Assembly (NCBI GenBank): GCA_023548195.1
Contig: JAJHZJ010000251.1
Location: forward strand, 62,001 to 126,000
Source of the DNA: Bettongia penicillata ogilbyi
Lineage: Eukaryota > Chordata > Mammalia > Diprotodontia > Potoroidae
Length of the DNA: 64,000 nucleotides
Direction of reading: 5' to 3'
Below are positions 1-12,120 of the stretch, in pieces (positions within the stretch are counted from its first letter, which is position 1; every line of letters starts with the position of its first letter). Position numbers and translations under genes: made by a program. Below the pieces are notes generated by a model, which saw only the letters and a program-made list of their open reading frames with translations, did not search any database and had not been told where the DNA came from.

Positions 1-437
1 GACAGAGTCTGTGCTGGATTCCACGTAAGCACCTTTGTGGAGACAAGATGGAACTTTAATACAGAAAAGTCTGAGGGAAGCATCCAGGTATCACCAGGTA
101 GTCTCAGGTCCCAGGGATGGTCTTGCTATAGCAAACCCAGAGAGGATTCTGATGAAAGTGGCCGGTAGTCCAGACAATCCACAAACCAGACTGGGCAACT
201 TGGGCTTCAAGAGAATTCTAAGTAATCGGGAATATCAAAAGGATACTAGGATCAAAGGAAAAGAAAGCTAAATGGTGATCAGATAGAGAGTATCTGGGCT
301 GGGAGAAATGGAAGGGGAATCCAAGGTGCCCACAGCCAAGGCCAGACTTTCCAGGGCCCTTCAGACAAATGTGACAAAAGCCCTCCTGATCCAAGGGGGA
401 GAGGTCTTGGCTTGGGCCTGTACCCCATCAAAGTCAC

Positions 438-542
438 TTGCCCAGGGTCACACAGCTAGTCTGAGGCTAGATTTGAACCCAGGAAAATGAGTCTTCCTCA
501 CTCCAGGAAGAGTAATTCATCCTCTGAGCCACCTAGTTACCT
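438..542 (-). repeat. tRNA-headed marsupial SINE, partial
   Basis: Reverse-oriented SINE: cttgcccagggtcacacagc, then agatttgaacccagga and a degraded head ending gccacctagttacctc. Confidence 0.65.
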
Positions 543-689
543 CTACAAATATGCAAGTTTAGAAAAAGTGACATGGATGAAAATCTAGCAAAGGAAACAT
601 TGAAAAACCATAAGAGAGAAAGAGAACCGGTGGAGGGCAGTGTTCCAAAAACCTAGAGAGAAGACAGTATCAAAGAGAAGGGAGTGATG

Positions 690-1190
690 AACAATGTCAA
701 AGGCTACATTCACAGAGGTTGGAAAAGATCATGACGGATAAAAGTCATTGATTAAGCAATTAAGAAATCGTTGCTAACTTTTGAGAGAGCAGTTTGGGCT
801 GAGTGATGAGATCAGAAACCGGATTGTAAAGAGTTAAGAAGTGAGAGGATCAGAAGTGAAGTCACCTGTTGTAGGCAGCCTTCTCAAGGATTTTAGTCAC
901 AAAAGGTAGAAGAGATTTGGGATGGTAGTGGGGATGGACTGATCAAGAGAGGATTTTTTGAGGATGAGCATGTTTGTAGGCAGGAAGGAAGCGGTCAGTA
1001 GACACAGAGAGATTGAAGGTAAGTGAGAGATTGGAGATTAGAGAGTGAGCAATCTGTTTAAAATGGGATGAAATAGGATGGCTTGGGCAGTTAGAGGGCC
1101 TTGCCTTGACAAGAAGGACCACCTCTTCATGTGAAAGAGGGATGAATAATGATGTGAACAGAGATCTCCTGAGAAAGTTTCTGTACTAGG
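690..1190 (+). repeat. Ancient L3/CR1-like repeat
   Basis: Contains aattaagaaatcgttg...gagagagcagtttgggctgagtgatgag and related text that recurs at 41400-41600 (aattaagaaattgttgatga...gagagagcagtttcag). The family name is uncertain; nothing else is seen in this stretch. Confidence 0.5.
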
Positions 1191-1549
1191 GAAATTTTAT
1201 CTTCTCAAAGGATGAATGTGAAATTAAGCAGGTATCAAAGATACTTATTAAATATGATAATTTTTCAGTGGAAGAAAATTTTCCCAGAGTTCCCTATCTC
1301 TGCTTTATCCACAGAGTATTACATCCCACTCTGAACAGCTCTTATATATAATTCTTATATAAAAGGAGTTATACATATTCCTAATATAGTCCAAGAAAAA
1401 AAAGTGTTCCATGGCTAAATCACTTTGGGCAATATATATTCAGGCATCTTCTCCATTATTCCCACACAATCCTGTGAAGAAGTTGGGGAGTTTTCAAGTC
1501 TCCAGGAAACTTGATGCAACCATATAAGAAATAGCTGAAGTTCAGGGGC

Positions 1550-1945
1550 TTAGCTTTCGGAATATGGTTTGAGTGCCAGCTGAGGACTCTAGGAAGCCAG
1601 GCAGCTGCACCTGTCTGTTGAATTATGATCAGGCAGATGAAGCCATGTCTGTTGACTAGTTTGGGACTTACTGACTGGAAGTGTTTCATCAGATGAGGAG
1701 TCTTGGAAGCCACTAAGGAGCACCCTGGCTTTGAGAACCCAGATGTCATGCTTCCATCTATGGTAACTGTGGTCAGATAGCTGAGGTACAATTGTCTGTT
1801 GAATTCAGGCAGGGGAAGCCATGTCTGTTGATCTTTAATTTCTCTGTATTTTCTTCGAAGTTTGGGGTGCTGACTCCCCTGAAACAGGTGAATGATATAT
1901 GTGCTTAGTTAAAGGATTGATACATGTGCTTAATTAAAGTGATCA
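1550..1945 (+). mobile_element. LTR-like interspersed repeat, copy 1
   Basis: Shares order and wording with 51500-51920: acttactgactggaa, cctggctttga, ccagatgtc, catgtctgttgat, ggtgctgactcc, gatatatgtgctta. No ORF is seen, and the family is unnamed here. It lies just upstream of the SFTPD neck exon. Confidence 0.5.
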
Positions 1946-2108
1946 AAAAAAAATAGCTGAAATTCACCCCAGTCCAGGGTTTTTTAATTGCTTGCCATCC
2001 TGGAAAGTTGTACTACCCTTCTAATCACTGTAGCTGGTGCTCTGGGCTTTACCCCAAAGTCAACCTGTGCTAAAATGAGGCTCTTTCAAAACCTCTGTCC
2101 CCATGCAG

Positions 2109-2192
2109 AAACCAATTCTCTGAAGCAGCAAGTAGCAACATTACAGGCCCAGATGACACTCCTCCAAAGAAGTTTCTCCAAGTACCAGAAAG
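2109..2192 (+). CDS. SFTPD: SFTPD neck (coiled-coil) exon
   Basis: An 84-nt exon encoding about 28 residues (E)[15 protein letters not shown]... to SKYQK, a heptad-like trimerising neck. The acceptor is cccatgcag at 2100-2108 and the donor is gtaagtga at 2193. Leucines recur every three or four residues, as in the SP-D neck (SLRQQV.ALQ..V.HLQ in placental mammals). The intron to the lectin exon is 1.9 kb and carries a reverse SINE and MIR-like fragments. Confidence 0.92.
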
Positions 2193-4453
2193 GTAAGTGA
2201 TCTGCAGCTGGGACAACCTCTTTTCCCAATTTCTACTCCTTCCCTGTTTCTTCGCATATGGACTGCATTTATTGAAGCTCCTAACTCTGGACTCTTGCTA
2301 TTCGTTCTCAGGGCTGATCTCATGCCTAGTGAAGAGGAGAGCATGTTAATCATTCTTTTTGAAGGACTGTGTAGAAAATTTGTTGAAGGGAAAGAAGAAA
2401 CTTGCTAAGAATTCTAGACTTAGAGCAGGAAGGGGCCATGTGGTTGTTCAGTCGTTTTTCAGTCATGTTTGACCCTTCATGACTCCATTTGGAGTTTTCT
2501 TGGCAAAGATATTGGAGTGATTCGCCATTTCCTTCTCCAGCTCATTTTATAGATGAGGAAACTGAGGTAAATAGAGTTAAGTGACTTGCCCAGAGTCACA
2601 CGGTTAAGGTATTTGAGTCTGATTTGAACTCAGAGTTTCCTAACTGGAAGATCAGCACTCTACCCACTGTATCACCTAGCCCTTTAAAGCCCTGAAGCCT
2701 TTAAATCTAGTGAAATTAAATCCATTTCATCTAATCTAATTAAGTCTAATTTAGTGCCCACATTTTAAAGATAAGGAATTTGAGACCGCAAGAGCATAAG
2801 TGAATGGTCCATGTAGTCAGTCAAAGTCAAACTCGGGTCCTCTGTCTCCATCTTCAGCATTCATTGTCCCTGGGGCCACACTGTCTCAGAGATCCAAGAA
2901 TCCCATCACTTAGGAATTCATTGTTAAATGGATAGGTTGGGAGTGATACTTTGTATCTTAGTAATAAAATTTTGTGACTTAAAGGAGAGGGAGGATTTCA
3001 AATGAAGTGAAATGAAACAGGGAGAACAGGACTTTGTTTCAAGGTCTTCCTTCTGTAACATGGAATTACAGTAACACATTTGAATGTTGTAAGCCTGAGG
3101 AACAAGGCCTCTAACTAGATACTTAAAAGCTGAGATTGTGAGCTACTCAGAGCAGATGAGAGCAGCTTGGTCTTGGCAGAAGGTGATGGAGGCTTGATTT
3201 ACCACCATGGCCAAGAGTAAGAGTCTGGGCTACTCAGTTCACCCTGATGAAGGCTTGCGGAGCTGCAGCTGGGTCTTAAAATCACAACACCACTGGCCAG
3301 AGAAGTAATTCGACTTTTGGGCTAGGATGGCTTCCCAATGCTTCTCAAAGTTCTCCAAGTCTTCCCTCAGTGTTTGCCCAATCCCCGTAACTGCACTGTC
3401 TTCCCTGATTACTGCATTTTATGGCCAATATTTGGGGAGAGCTAGTTGAACGAAAAAAATGAATTTTTAATGTCCACGATAGAATTTAAATTACTGCAAG
3501 TGATTAAAGTATAATGGAAAGACCATCAAGTCTACATTCACATTCCTAGCTCTGCCATGTATTAGCTCCATGACCTTGGAACAATCTCTTAACTTCTTTG
3601 GGCCTTCCTTTCTCAATCTGCAGTATAAAGAGCATGAAGAAGATGACTTTAAGGACCCCTTCCAAACCTAAGTCTAAGATATAATGTTCAGAAAAAAAAA
3701 ACAAATCCTTTATGATCTGTTTACATCAAGGATCCAAGCATATCAAGCCAGAAGCACTTCATGCAGGAGCTGTCCAGGTGCTGTGTATGTGCTAACAGAA
3801 CCAGTGTATTCTTTAACATCATATGTGGTTCTACTACCCATATTAAATTATATAAGATAGTCTGTTCAGCAAAATGGAAAAGATACTGGCTTGAGAGTAA
3901 GAGCTTGTGAGCTAAAGTCCTAACCCTGATACTTATTGTTTGTGTGACCTTGGACAAATTATTTGTCTAAGAACTGAACCTCTCTGGTCTCTCAGTCTCC
4001 TGAATGCCACCCTAACTTCAGAATTAGCTAGCATCTCTGTTCATATGCCTCACCCTCTCCTGTGCTTTTGTCCTAGCTCTACTATTTCCAAGTGGCCGAG
4101 CAGTTGGGGAGAAGATATTCAAAACCAATGGCTTTGAAAGCAACTTTGAGAAAGCATTACAATCATGCCTCCAAGCTGGTGGGCAAGTAGCCTCCCCAAG
4201 GAATGCGGTAGAAAATGCAGCTGTTCAGGAGATTGTCACAGCATACAATAAGGTGGCCTTCCTTGGTATAACTGACATTAAGACAGAGGGCAAGTTCATC
4301 TATCCTACAGGAGAACCACTGGGCTATTCCAACTGGGCTCCAGGAGAACCTAATAATGATAAGAATAAAGAGGACTGCGTTGAAATATACACCAATGGCA
4401 AATGGAATGACAAAGATTGTGGGGTATCACGTCTTGTCATTTGTCAGTTTTGA
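2109..4453 (+). CDS. SFTPD: Pulmonary surfactant protein D, last two coding exons (5' part outside window)
   Basis: This is the C-terminal half of SP-D, a secreted collectin that trimerises through a coiled-coil neck and binds microbial glycans through a calcium-dependent lectin domain in lung and mucosal fluids. Two exons are seen: neck 2109-2192 (84 nt) and lectin domain 4077-4453 (377 nt), both entered in phase 1 and flanked by good splice sites (ccccatgcag / AG-gtaagt; ttttgtcctag). The lectin domain starts [15 protein letters not shown], close to SP-D of placental mammals, and has the four conserved cysteines, the mannose-type E-P-N triad, the E-D-C and W-N-D calcium ligands, and ends VICQF. 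Asp follows the triad by two residues and Lys follows W-N-D, the positions that tune ligand choice in rodent and human SP-D. No collagen exon is visible in bases 1-2108, so the collagen and signal exons should lie upstream of the window. The gene appears intact here. Confidence 0.93.
2440..2690 (-). repeat. tRNA-headed marsupial SINE
   Basis: Full-length-looking reverse copy: gttcagtcgttttt tail region, gccatttccttctccagctc, gatgaggaaactgagg, gacttgcccagagtcacac, ending in the inverted head gtatcacctagccc. It lies inside the last SFTPD intron. Confidence 0.8.
3505..4005 (+). repeat. Two MIR-like fragments in the last SFTPD intron
   Basis: 3505-3685 carries agctctgccatgtattagct, ccatgaccttggaacaatct and a downstream tail. 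3880-4005 carries the same body (tgtgtgaccttggacaaatt). The second ends about 70 bases before the lectin exon. Confidence 0.55.
4077..4453 (+). CDS. SFTPD: SFTPD carbohydrate-recognition domain exon
   Basis: A 377-nt terminal exon encoding about 125 residues and a TGA stop at 4451-4453. Visible marks are [42 protein letters not shown], the E-P-N triad, [14 protein letters not shown] and the last Cys in VICQF. All four disulfide cysteines are present. The exon uses the terminal-exon layout typical of SP-D, SP-A and MBL. Confidence 0.94.
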
Positions 4454-4579
4454 GCTGTGCTTTGGTATGACCTAGCAAAGGAATATGGGTGACACAAGCT
4501 GCTGCAGCTTAAAGGTGTCAAGGACTGCCTGGGGACCATAGAGGATCATCAGGTAGAGGGTCACTTATTGTTCATGACT

Positions 4580-4585
4580 AATAAA
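4580..4585 (+). terminator. SFTPD: Likely SFTPD polyadenylation signal
   Basis: AATAAA lies 127 bases after the stop codon of the SP-D lectin exon, followed by an A-rich stretch. It is the first canonical hexamer downstream, so it is the simplest choice for 3' end formation. Confidence 0.6.
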
Positions 4586-6200
4586 CAAAAATATCAACAT
4601 TTTGTGCCAGTTCTTCAGTTATGACTACAGTTAATTCCACTAGGGTCTAAGATGGTTAAGGGGAGATGGTGTGGACTCCACCATGCCTGAGGCTCTAAAT
4701 CTCTCTTCCTCAAAGCTCAAGAGCTGAGTCCTGAGCCTTCAAGCTCAATAGATAATCATTAAATACCATGTGAAGATGACTGTGCTGGGTACTGCTCTTT
4801 GCAAAAAAATCACATGATCTGCCTTCATTCAACTTATGCTGTCTCTTCTGAGTTGCATTTGTCTCCAAATTAGGATGTGAGGCACTTGACAATAGGGTTT
4901 GTCTTGCTTTTCCATTTTCATCTCTAGCACTTCACATATTGTTTGACATATAGCAAACATTTAATAAATATTTTTCCATTCATTCAGTATAACCTTACAC
5001 TAAACAGTTTACTGAACATCTATTGCTACAGGAGTGAAAAAGCTTTTATTAAATGCCTACTATGTGCCAAGTAGTATGCATGGTGCTGGGGACGCAAATA
5101 GAAAAGAGAAACTGTTGTTTCTCTCAATGAGTTCACATTCTACATGAAAAAAACAACATATGTGGGAGGTATCAGCAGCAGGGTGAATAGAAAAACCTGA
5201 TTATCCTTGGAAGGCAGATGGTAAGCCTCAAGAATCTTTAGGGCGCATTGTAGAGTCAATGCCTGGGCATCTGAAAGGCCTGGTAGAAGGGCAGGGGGAT
5301 AATGTCCATTCCAGGCTGAATGCTAGCTGTCTTCCCCACGTTGAAATTTCTTTCCATTGTACGACAAAATTGCAAGTCCCAATAGAAAGTAACCTCCTTG
5401 AAGGCAGAAAATCTCATTTTTTTTGTCTTTTATCCCTAGTGTTTATCACAGTACCTGGTTCACAGTAGGGGTTTAATGAATGTTTGTTGGATTTAATTGA
5501 ATTGACTCAGATCAATCATAGGAGGGAATCGGTAGAGTGTATAGGGGAAGCTTCCTGAGATTTGAGTTGGTCTTCAAGACATAGGAAGGATTTGAAATGG
5601 AGAGAGGATATTGAAGCATGAGGAAAGATACAGAAGCAGGAATGAGTCTGGTATATTCAACGAATAGTAAAGAGACTAACTTGGTCAAAACAGACAGGTT
5701 ACCTGGGGAAGAAGCAAGGAAAAGGGAAAACTAGAATGGAGCCCAGTTACAGAAGTTCTTCAATACCTGAATGACCATCGCCTGTGCGCAGCCTTGGAAG
5801 GCCTTCACCAGCTGTTCTTACACACAGCTCATGAAGTTAGAAGATTAGAACTATATTCTAAATGGGCAGTGCCCAAGTCATCAGAATTCTGTGGGTTTCC
5901 TAGTGAAAAAAAGAAGCCATTGTAGGTACAAGAAGGGAAATAAAGGCCTTTATGTGATTCTTAGCAAACCCGAGATACTTCCTACAGAGTAGAAGTAGTA
6001 TGACAAATTTTAACAACCTTCTTTCCAAATAGATACATACACACACATATATATATACATATGTATACATATATATGTATGTGTACCACAATGTATATTT
6101 AAGTTTAATTTGCATTAATAACATTGTCTCTATCACTTTCTTAAATATTTACAAAACAATAAATCAAGGCCTGATCCTTACCATTTGCTGATTTTCAACG
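4586..6200. other. Intergenic stretch with L3-like, L2-tail and AT/CA simple repeat
   Basis: 5030-5150 carries the L3-like phrase tattaaatgcctactatgtg. 5395-5490 resembles an L2 end (cctggttcacagtaggggtt). 6030-6090 is an AT/CA-rich simple repeat (acatacacacacatatatat). No gene is seen. Confidence 0.5.
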
Positions 6201-6489
6201 TATAAATGGTCACACTGAAAATTTACCAATGAAATTTCACTAGCTGATTCAACTTAGCTCCAGAACACCACTGCCAGAGCATCTTGAACTGTCAGGGACA
6301 CTTTTATAAGATGCGTTAAGTGTGTTGCAGCCCAGGCCTCAAAACACAGACTCACTGTGTCCCTTCTCTAGTATATGGCATACAGAGTCTTACTGCTAGA
6401 CATCTTTGCATTGTTTCTCCAAGTGTACTGTAATTTCCTGGAGGAAATTCATATCTAAGAATTCTCTGTCTCCCATTCATGAAGCCTTA

Positions 6490-6660
6490 TACATAATCTG
6501 GACCTTTGTTCAGTCATGTCCAACTCTTAGTTACCTGGTGGATTTGTCCATGGGGTTTTGTTGGCAAAGAAATGAGAGTTGTTTGCCATTCCCTTCTCCA
6601 GTATGTAGTCATTTTACACATGATTAACTGAGACAAATAAGGGTTATTTGCCCAGAGTTT
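6490..6660 (-). repeat. Truncated tRNA-headed SINE
   Basis: Reverse copy: gttcagtcatgtccaactct, ggggttttgttggcaaagaa, gccattcccttctccagtat, ending ttatttgcccagag. The head is missing. Confidence 0.65.
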
Positions 6661-8060
6661 CTGAGTCTCAATTTTTTAATTTTAATTTTTTAATAATTTT
6701 TCCTAATGACATGTGAAAACAATTTTTAACATTTAAAAAATTTTTGAGTTCTAAATTCTCCATTCTTTCTTCTCATCTCTCATCCCTGACTTGGTAAGCA
6801 ATTTGTCATAGATTTTACATGTATGTTCATGCAAAATATATTTCTCCATTAGTCATGATATGAGAGGAAAACATAGGTCCCCAAAAGATGAAAAATTATG
6901 AAGTGAAAGTAATTTTTATCTACATTCAGACTGCATCAGTTCTTTCTTTGAAGGTGGATAGCATTTTTCATCATGGATTCTTCAGAATTGTCTTGGAATA
7001 GCTCTCACTCACATTTGATTATTTTAAAATGTTGCTATTACTGTGTATACCCTTTTCCCAGTTTTTTTCATGTCATTTTGCATCCATTCATATATTTCCA
7101 AGTTTTCTGAAATCATCCTGCTCATCATTTCTTACATAGCACAATAGTATTCTATTGCCATCAAATACCACAACTTGTTTAGCCATTCTCCAATTGATGG
7201 ACATACCCTCAATTTCTAATTCTTTGCCACCATGAGAAGAGAAGCTATAAATATTTTGGTACAAATAGGTCCTTTTCCCTTTTTATTTTATCTCTTTGGG
7301 ATAAGACCTAGTAATGGTATTGCTAGATCAAAGAATATGCACAGTTTGATTGCTCTTTGGGCATAGTTTCAAATTGCTCTCCAGAATAGTTGGATCAGTT
7401 CACAATTTGAACAAGAGTGTATTAATATCTCATTTTCCATATATCCTCCAAAATTTCTCATTTTTTTTCTGTTATATTAACCAATCTGATGGATATGAGA
7501 TGCTACATCAGATTTGTTTTAATTTGCATTTTTTAATCAACAGTGATTTAGAGGTTTTTTTCATATGATGGCTTTAATTTCTTCACCAGAAAACTGTTCA
7601 TATCCTTTGACCATTTGTCAGTTGGGGAATGACTTCTATTCTTATATGTTTGACTCAATTCTCTATATATTTGAGAAATGAGGCCTTTATCAGACACACT
7701 GGCTGTAAAAATTGTTTCCCACTATTTTGCTTTCCTTCTAAGCTTGGTTGCATTGGTTTTGTTTGTGAAAAAAAACTTTTTGATTTACTATAATCAAAAT
7801 TATCCATTTTTACATTCCTTAATGGTCTCTATCTATTGTTAAGTCATATATTCTTCCCTTCTCCACAGATATGACAGGTAGACTGTTCTATGCTTCTGTA
7901 ATTTTCTTATGGTATCACCATTTCGGTCCAAATCACATACACATTTTGACCTTATTTTGGCATACAGTATAAGATGTTCTATACCCGGTTTCAGATATAC
8001 TATTTTCCAGTTTTCCCAGCAGTTTTTGTCAGATAATGATTACTTAACCCAAAAGCTTGA
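6660..8060 (-). mobile_element. L1 3' region, reverse orientation
   Basis: Antisense of marsupial L1 3' sequence: gccattctccaattgatgga, ttcatatcctttgaccattt, gaggcctttatcagacacac. It contains no usable ORF. It joins directly to an L1 5' UTR at about 8060 (separate entry). Confidence 0.75.
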
Positions 8061-8064
8061 GTCT

Positions 8065-8550
8065 CTGGGTTTGTCAGTTCCCTCAGGGGGTTTATGCGGA
8101 GATCTTCAGTAATGGAGCGGAGCTCCTGCCTGCTCCGGAAGCGCAGCTGCCTCTGCGGCTGCCTCTGCCGCTGCCTCCCAAGGGGGCCCGAGTCACGGAG
8201 ACACCCCGCTCCCCTCTTGGCCAGTCCAGAAGTCTCTCTCACTGACCTGTAACGCCTGTGGGTGGAGGGACCTTCGCGGCTGCCGGAGATTCCGTCCCTG
8301 AAGTCTGCTCAGATCTACTTCTCTCTGGGCCGCATGGCCAGGGCAGGGGGCTCTGCTGTCCGGTGCACGAGGGACCTTTGGAGTTGGTTTTTCAGGGCTC
8401 TCTGGAATGGAAATCTCCTCCACTGCATTGCTGCGTGGCTTGCACTGCTCCAGAATTTGTGAGGAGTTCTTTTTACAGGAAATTTATGGGCTGTGGGTTC
8501 AGAGCTAGCATACATGAGTCTTTCTACTCTGCCATCTTGGCTCCTCCCCC
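8065..8550 (-). mobile_element. L1 5' UTR, reverse orientation
   Basis: A GC-rich block whose minus strand starts gggggaggagccaagatggc, the standard L1 5' end with an AAGATGGC YY1-type site. It continues through CpG-containing sequence to about 8065. Several short overlapping ORFs here are by-products of GC content. Confidence 0.75.
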
Positions 8551-8689
8551 TCCTTTGGGTTTGTCAAACACTAGATTATAATTGTCCAAATGGGTACGCT
8601 GAAAATTTACCAATGGAGTCTCACTAGCTGAATTTTAAAAATATATTTTAGCTCTTCCAGGAGTTTTTTTTTTTTTTTTGAGGGAGGAA

Positions 8690-10870
8690 TCTGAGACAAA
8701 TTCACCTTTTACCTTGAGACTACCTGTTCATATCCTTTGACCATATATCAACTGCTGAATTATTTGTATTCTTATACATTTGACTCAGTTCTCTATGTAT
8801 TTGAGAAATGAGGCATTTATCAGAAACACTGGCTGTAAAATTTTTTCCCGGTTTTCTGCTTCCCTTCTAATCTTTGTTGCATTGACCCTGTTTGTGCAAA
8901 AACTTTTCAGTTTAATGTAAGCGAAATCATCCATTTTGCATTTTATAATGTTTTCTATCTCTTGTTTGGTCATAAATTCTTCCATTCTCCATAAATCTGA
9001 CAGGTAAATTATTCCTTGCTCTCCTAGTTTGCTCATGGTATGAGCCTTTATATCGAAATTGTGTACCCATTTTGACTTTATCTTAGTATACAGTGTAAGA
9101 TGATGGTCTATGTTTAGTTTCTGCCATACTAGTATACAGTTTTCCCAGCAGTTTTCGCTAAATAATTAATTCTTATTCCAGAAGCTCTGGGTCTTACATA
9201 AGGGCCTATCATAGTCTAAGCCTTCTGATCTTTTAATGTAGAGGCTGCAAGGTCCCACATAATCCTGACTGTGGTTCCACAATATTTAAATTGCTTCTTT
9301 CTGGCTGCTGGAAGTATTTTCTCTTTGATCTGATAATTTTGGAATTTGGTTACAATATTCCTTGGCATTATCAATTTGATATCTCTTTCAGGAGATGATC
9401 AGGGGATGCTTTTGATGACTATTTTACCCTCTGGTTCTAGAACTTCAGGGCAATTTTCCTTGATGATTTCTTGTAAGATGCTACCTAGGCTCTTTTTTTT
9501 CATGATGGCTTTCAGGTAAACAAATAATTCCTAAATTATCTCTCCTGGATCTATTTTCCAGGTCAGTTTCCCCAGTGTTTTACGTTTTCTTCTTTTTTCA
9601 TTCTTTTGATTTTGTTTGACTGATTCTTGATGTTTCATAGAGTCATTAGCTTCCATTTGCCAAGTTCTAATTTTTAACAATTGTTTTCTTCAATAAGATT
9701 TTGTACCTCATTTTCCATTTGGCCCATTTTACTTTTTAAGGAGTTCTTCTCTTTAGTGCATTATTGAGCTTCCTTTTCCATTTGTTCAATTCTACTTTTT
9801 AAGGAGTTATTTTCTTCAGTATACTTTTTTTCAATTTGGCCAATTGTATTTTTTAAGGGCTTGTTTTCTCCCGTCAATTTTGGTCCTTCCTTTTTCAAGC
9901 TATTGATTCTTGCATACCTCTCATTTTCCCACTATTTTTCTTCTACCGCTCTTATTTGACTTTTAAAATCTTTCTTGTGCTCTTCCCAGAAGGATTTTTG
10001 GGTTTGAGACAAGTTCATATTCCCCTTTAAGGTTTCAGATGGGGTTATATTGATAATGTTGTCCTCTTCTAAATTTGTGTTGATCTTCTCTGTCCCCATA
10101 GAAAGTATCTATGGTCACTGTCCCTTTCTACTTTTTGTTCATGGTGTTCCCCTATTTCCTGGCTTTTAAAGTTGAGCTCTCCTACTGGAACACAGGGAGC
10201 CCTGCTCCAAGTGTCTTGTGCTGGGGGCTGGGGACCTCCTTGCTGGCTTTGTGTGCTGGGGCCTCAGGTGTTGGCAGCTGGAGGGTATAGGGATCTGGTA
10301 GCTTAGCTGGTGCTGAGCTGGGGTCAGAAACACTGAAGCTCTCAGGGTTGAGGGTAGGGAGCCTGGCCTTTGGAGGATGCCTGCTCACTTAGTTACTCTG
10401 AAGCACCAGAAGTTTTGGTTGCTGGAGGAAGCCTGACTACCCAGAACTGTGCTACCTGGAGTTGTGCTGAAGTATGAAGAGGTTTGGCTGCTGAAGTCTA
10501 CTGGTTCCCCTGCCTGTGCCAAGGCACTCTGGGGTCCTATTGTTGGTGCTTGCCTGCTCCACCACCCTGGAGCTCAGGAACTCCTGCTGATTTGCTGAGG
10601 TGAGGCTTGCCACTGGCTTGTTGGGGCACCTCCAGTCCTGAACTGTTCCCCTTCCACCAGAGAGAGAGGGACATTTCCCATTAATTCCTCAGATTTCCTG
10701 GGTTAAAAGACAGCTGCACTCTATCTTTCTGCTAGCTTAAGTATTCCAGGATTTTTCCTCGGGTGATATTTTCTGGGTTTTTAGAAGTCATATTTTCTGG
10801 GTTTTTAGAAGTCAATAAGGGAGAATGAGAGCCATTTTCTTCTTTCTCCACTATCTGGGTTCTGGAAATC
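8690..10870 (-). mobile_element. L1-type element lacking ORF2, reverse orientation
   Basis: 8690-9230 repeats the L1 3' text (ttcatatcctttgaccatat, gaggcatttatcagaaacac). 9240-10050 is antisense to an ORF1-like coiled-coil region (cattttccatttggcccatt, tttttaaggagtt repeated). 10050-10870 is 5' sequence. No reverse-transcriptase region lies between. Confidence 0.65.
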
Positions 10871-11079
10871 CCTTCTTCCCAAGTGATCTTTAAACTCTTT
10901 TAGAGATTTAACATTCTGAGTTCATCAACTGACCAAAAGAAAAGCTAAGAGCAACACAAGAAAGAAAAGAGAAAGACTGTTAAATGAACTTTATGTCAAA
11001 GAGAATTGGTAAGATGGGATATGAAATAGAGCTATTTCAGCAGACTATCAACCCCAAAAGCTATAGGTTGACTTCTGTT

Positions 11080-11225
11080 TGATGAATAAATATAAAAACA
11101 TTTATCAAATATTGCAAATACTATTTGCAAAGCACTGTGCTAACCTCTAAAAACACAAAAATTAAAATGAGACAAGCCCTGCTCTCAAGAAGTTCACATT
11201 CTAATGGATAAGACAATACATATGG
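11080..11225 (+). repeat. L3-like repeat fragment
   Basis: tttgcaaagcactgtgctaa...agaagttcacattctaatgg, the same start as the copies at 46290 and 50510. Confidence 0.55.
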
Positions 11226-11505
11226 TAGGTTTCTACAGTCAAGGTGGAAAGATGCCATCCTCTTTAGATGGCAGTGAAAAATGATAAAACCTTTTCTTTG
11301 CCACTGAAAAAAATCATATCATGGTGCCAAGGACTTTGGTGGTAAGAACCTTCTTTTCTGCAGCTGTGGTTATAGTACCTGCACAAGCAGGTCCAGGCTG
11401 CATCTCCATAGGAGCTGAGTGCCAGGATATGGTTGTAGGCACTGGGCTAGATGCATTACTATTCTCAAAGCTGGGTTCAAGGCTTTCAGCTATTCCCATC
11501 AAAGT
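11226..11505 (-). pseudogene. Probable Y-box/cold-shock protein retrocopy fragment
   Basis: On the minus strand, translation gives TTAAEKKVLTTKVLGT, matching the start of the cold-shock domain in YBX1/YBX3 (DKKVIATKVLGTVKWF). Right after it comes an in-frame stop, then a degraded match continuing to a KED block. No intron interrupts the part equivalent to the domain start. It is truncated at about 11226 by an L3-like repeat. The upstream boundary is uncertain. It is an old dead copy with no expected function. Confidence 0.5.
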
Positions 11506-12014
11506 CAGAGAGGAGATTGTGTTAAAAAGTGGTATTGGTCATAGTTTGACTTGTTTGGCATATGATGTCTTCTGTCTTTCTCTCAGGGTGTCAGCCATGC
11601 TGTCCAGCTTATCCTATGGGTGGCAACTTGGTAGCAGTTGGTGGGGATGGTTGCTTGTCTTTCCAGAGGAGCTATTTCCCTAGATGATGACTGTAAGGTC
11701 TATGACAGGAGAAAGACCAACCAATGAATACTTACGCTATTCAAGGAAGACTGCCTCAGAATTGTGGGACCACAGATTGCCAAATCCCCTGTCTCCAAAG
11801 CCCTGAAAAGCTAAAGGTAGAGGAAAGGCAATTTTATGGAAAAACCATTTTATTTGGAGCCAGGACTCCTCTATTCACTAGTTATATGATCCTCAGCAAT
11901 CACTAAAGAACTCAGACCCAGATCTTCTGGGAGGAAAGCTCTTTGTAAATTTTAAAGTACACTATAAGTAAGAGATAGTATTATAGCAATTATTATGAAA
12001 ATGCATGGAGAAAT

Positions 12015-12120
12015 GGAAAGAAGGCTGAATAGTAAGTCAAGGGATTTAGGTTCAAATTGTGACCTTGGGCAAGCCACTTAACATTTCTTGACCTCAGTTT
12101 TCTCCTCCATATGTAACCTA
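12015..12120 (+). repeat. MIR-like fragment
   Basis: gtgaccttgggcaagccact followed by cctcagttttctcctcc. Confidence 0.6.

Noticed and set aside
1..2108. Searched for SFTPD collagen exons upstream of the neck
   Set aside because: No Gly-X-Y run with splice sites was found; the region is SINE, L3-like and LTR-like sequence.
8000..8581. Overlapping GC-rich ORFs that look like a small gene or CpG-island promoter
   Set aside because: The block is an L1 5' UTR in reverse (minus strand starts with the ggaggagccaagatggc signature).
11321..11683. A 120-codon + strand ORF
   Set aside because: It is antisense to the Y-box retrocopy and its flank.
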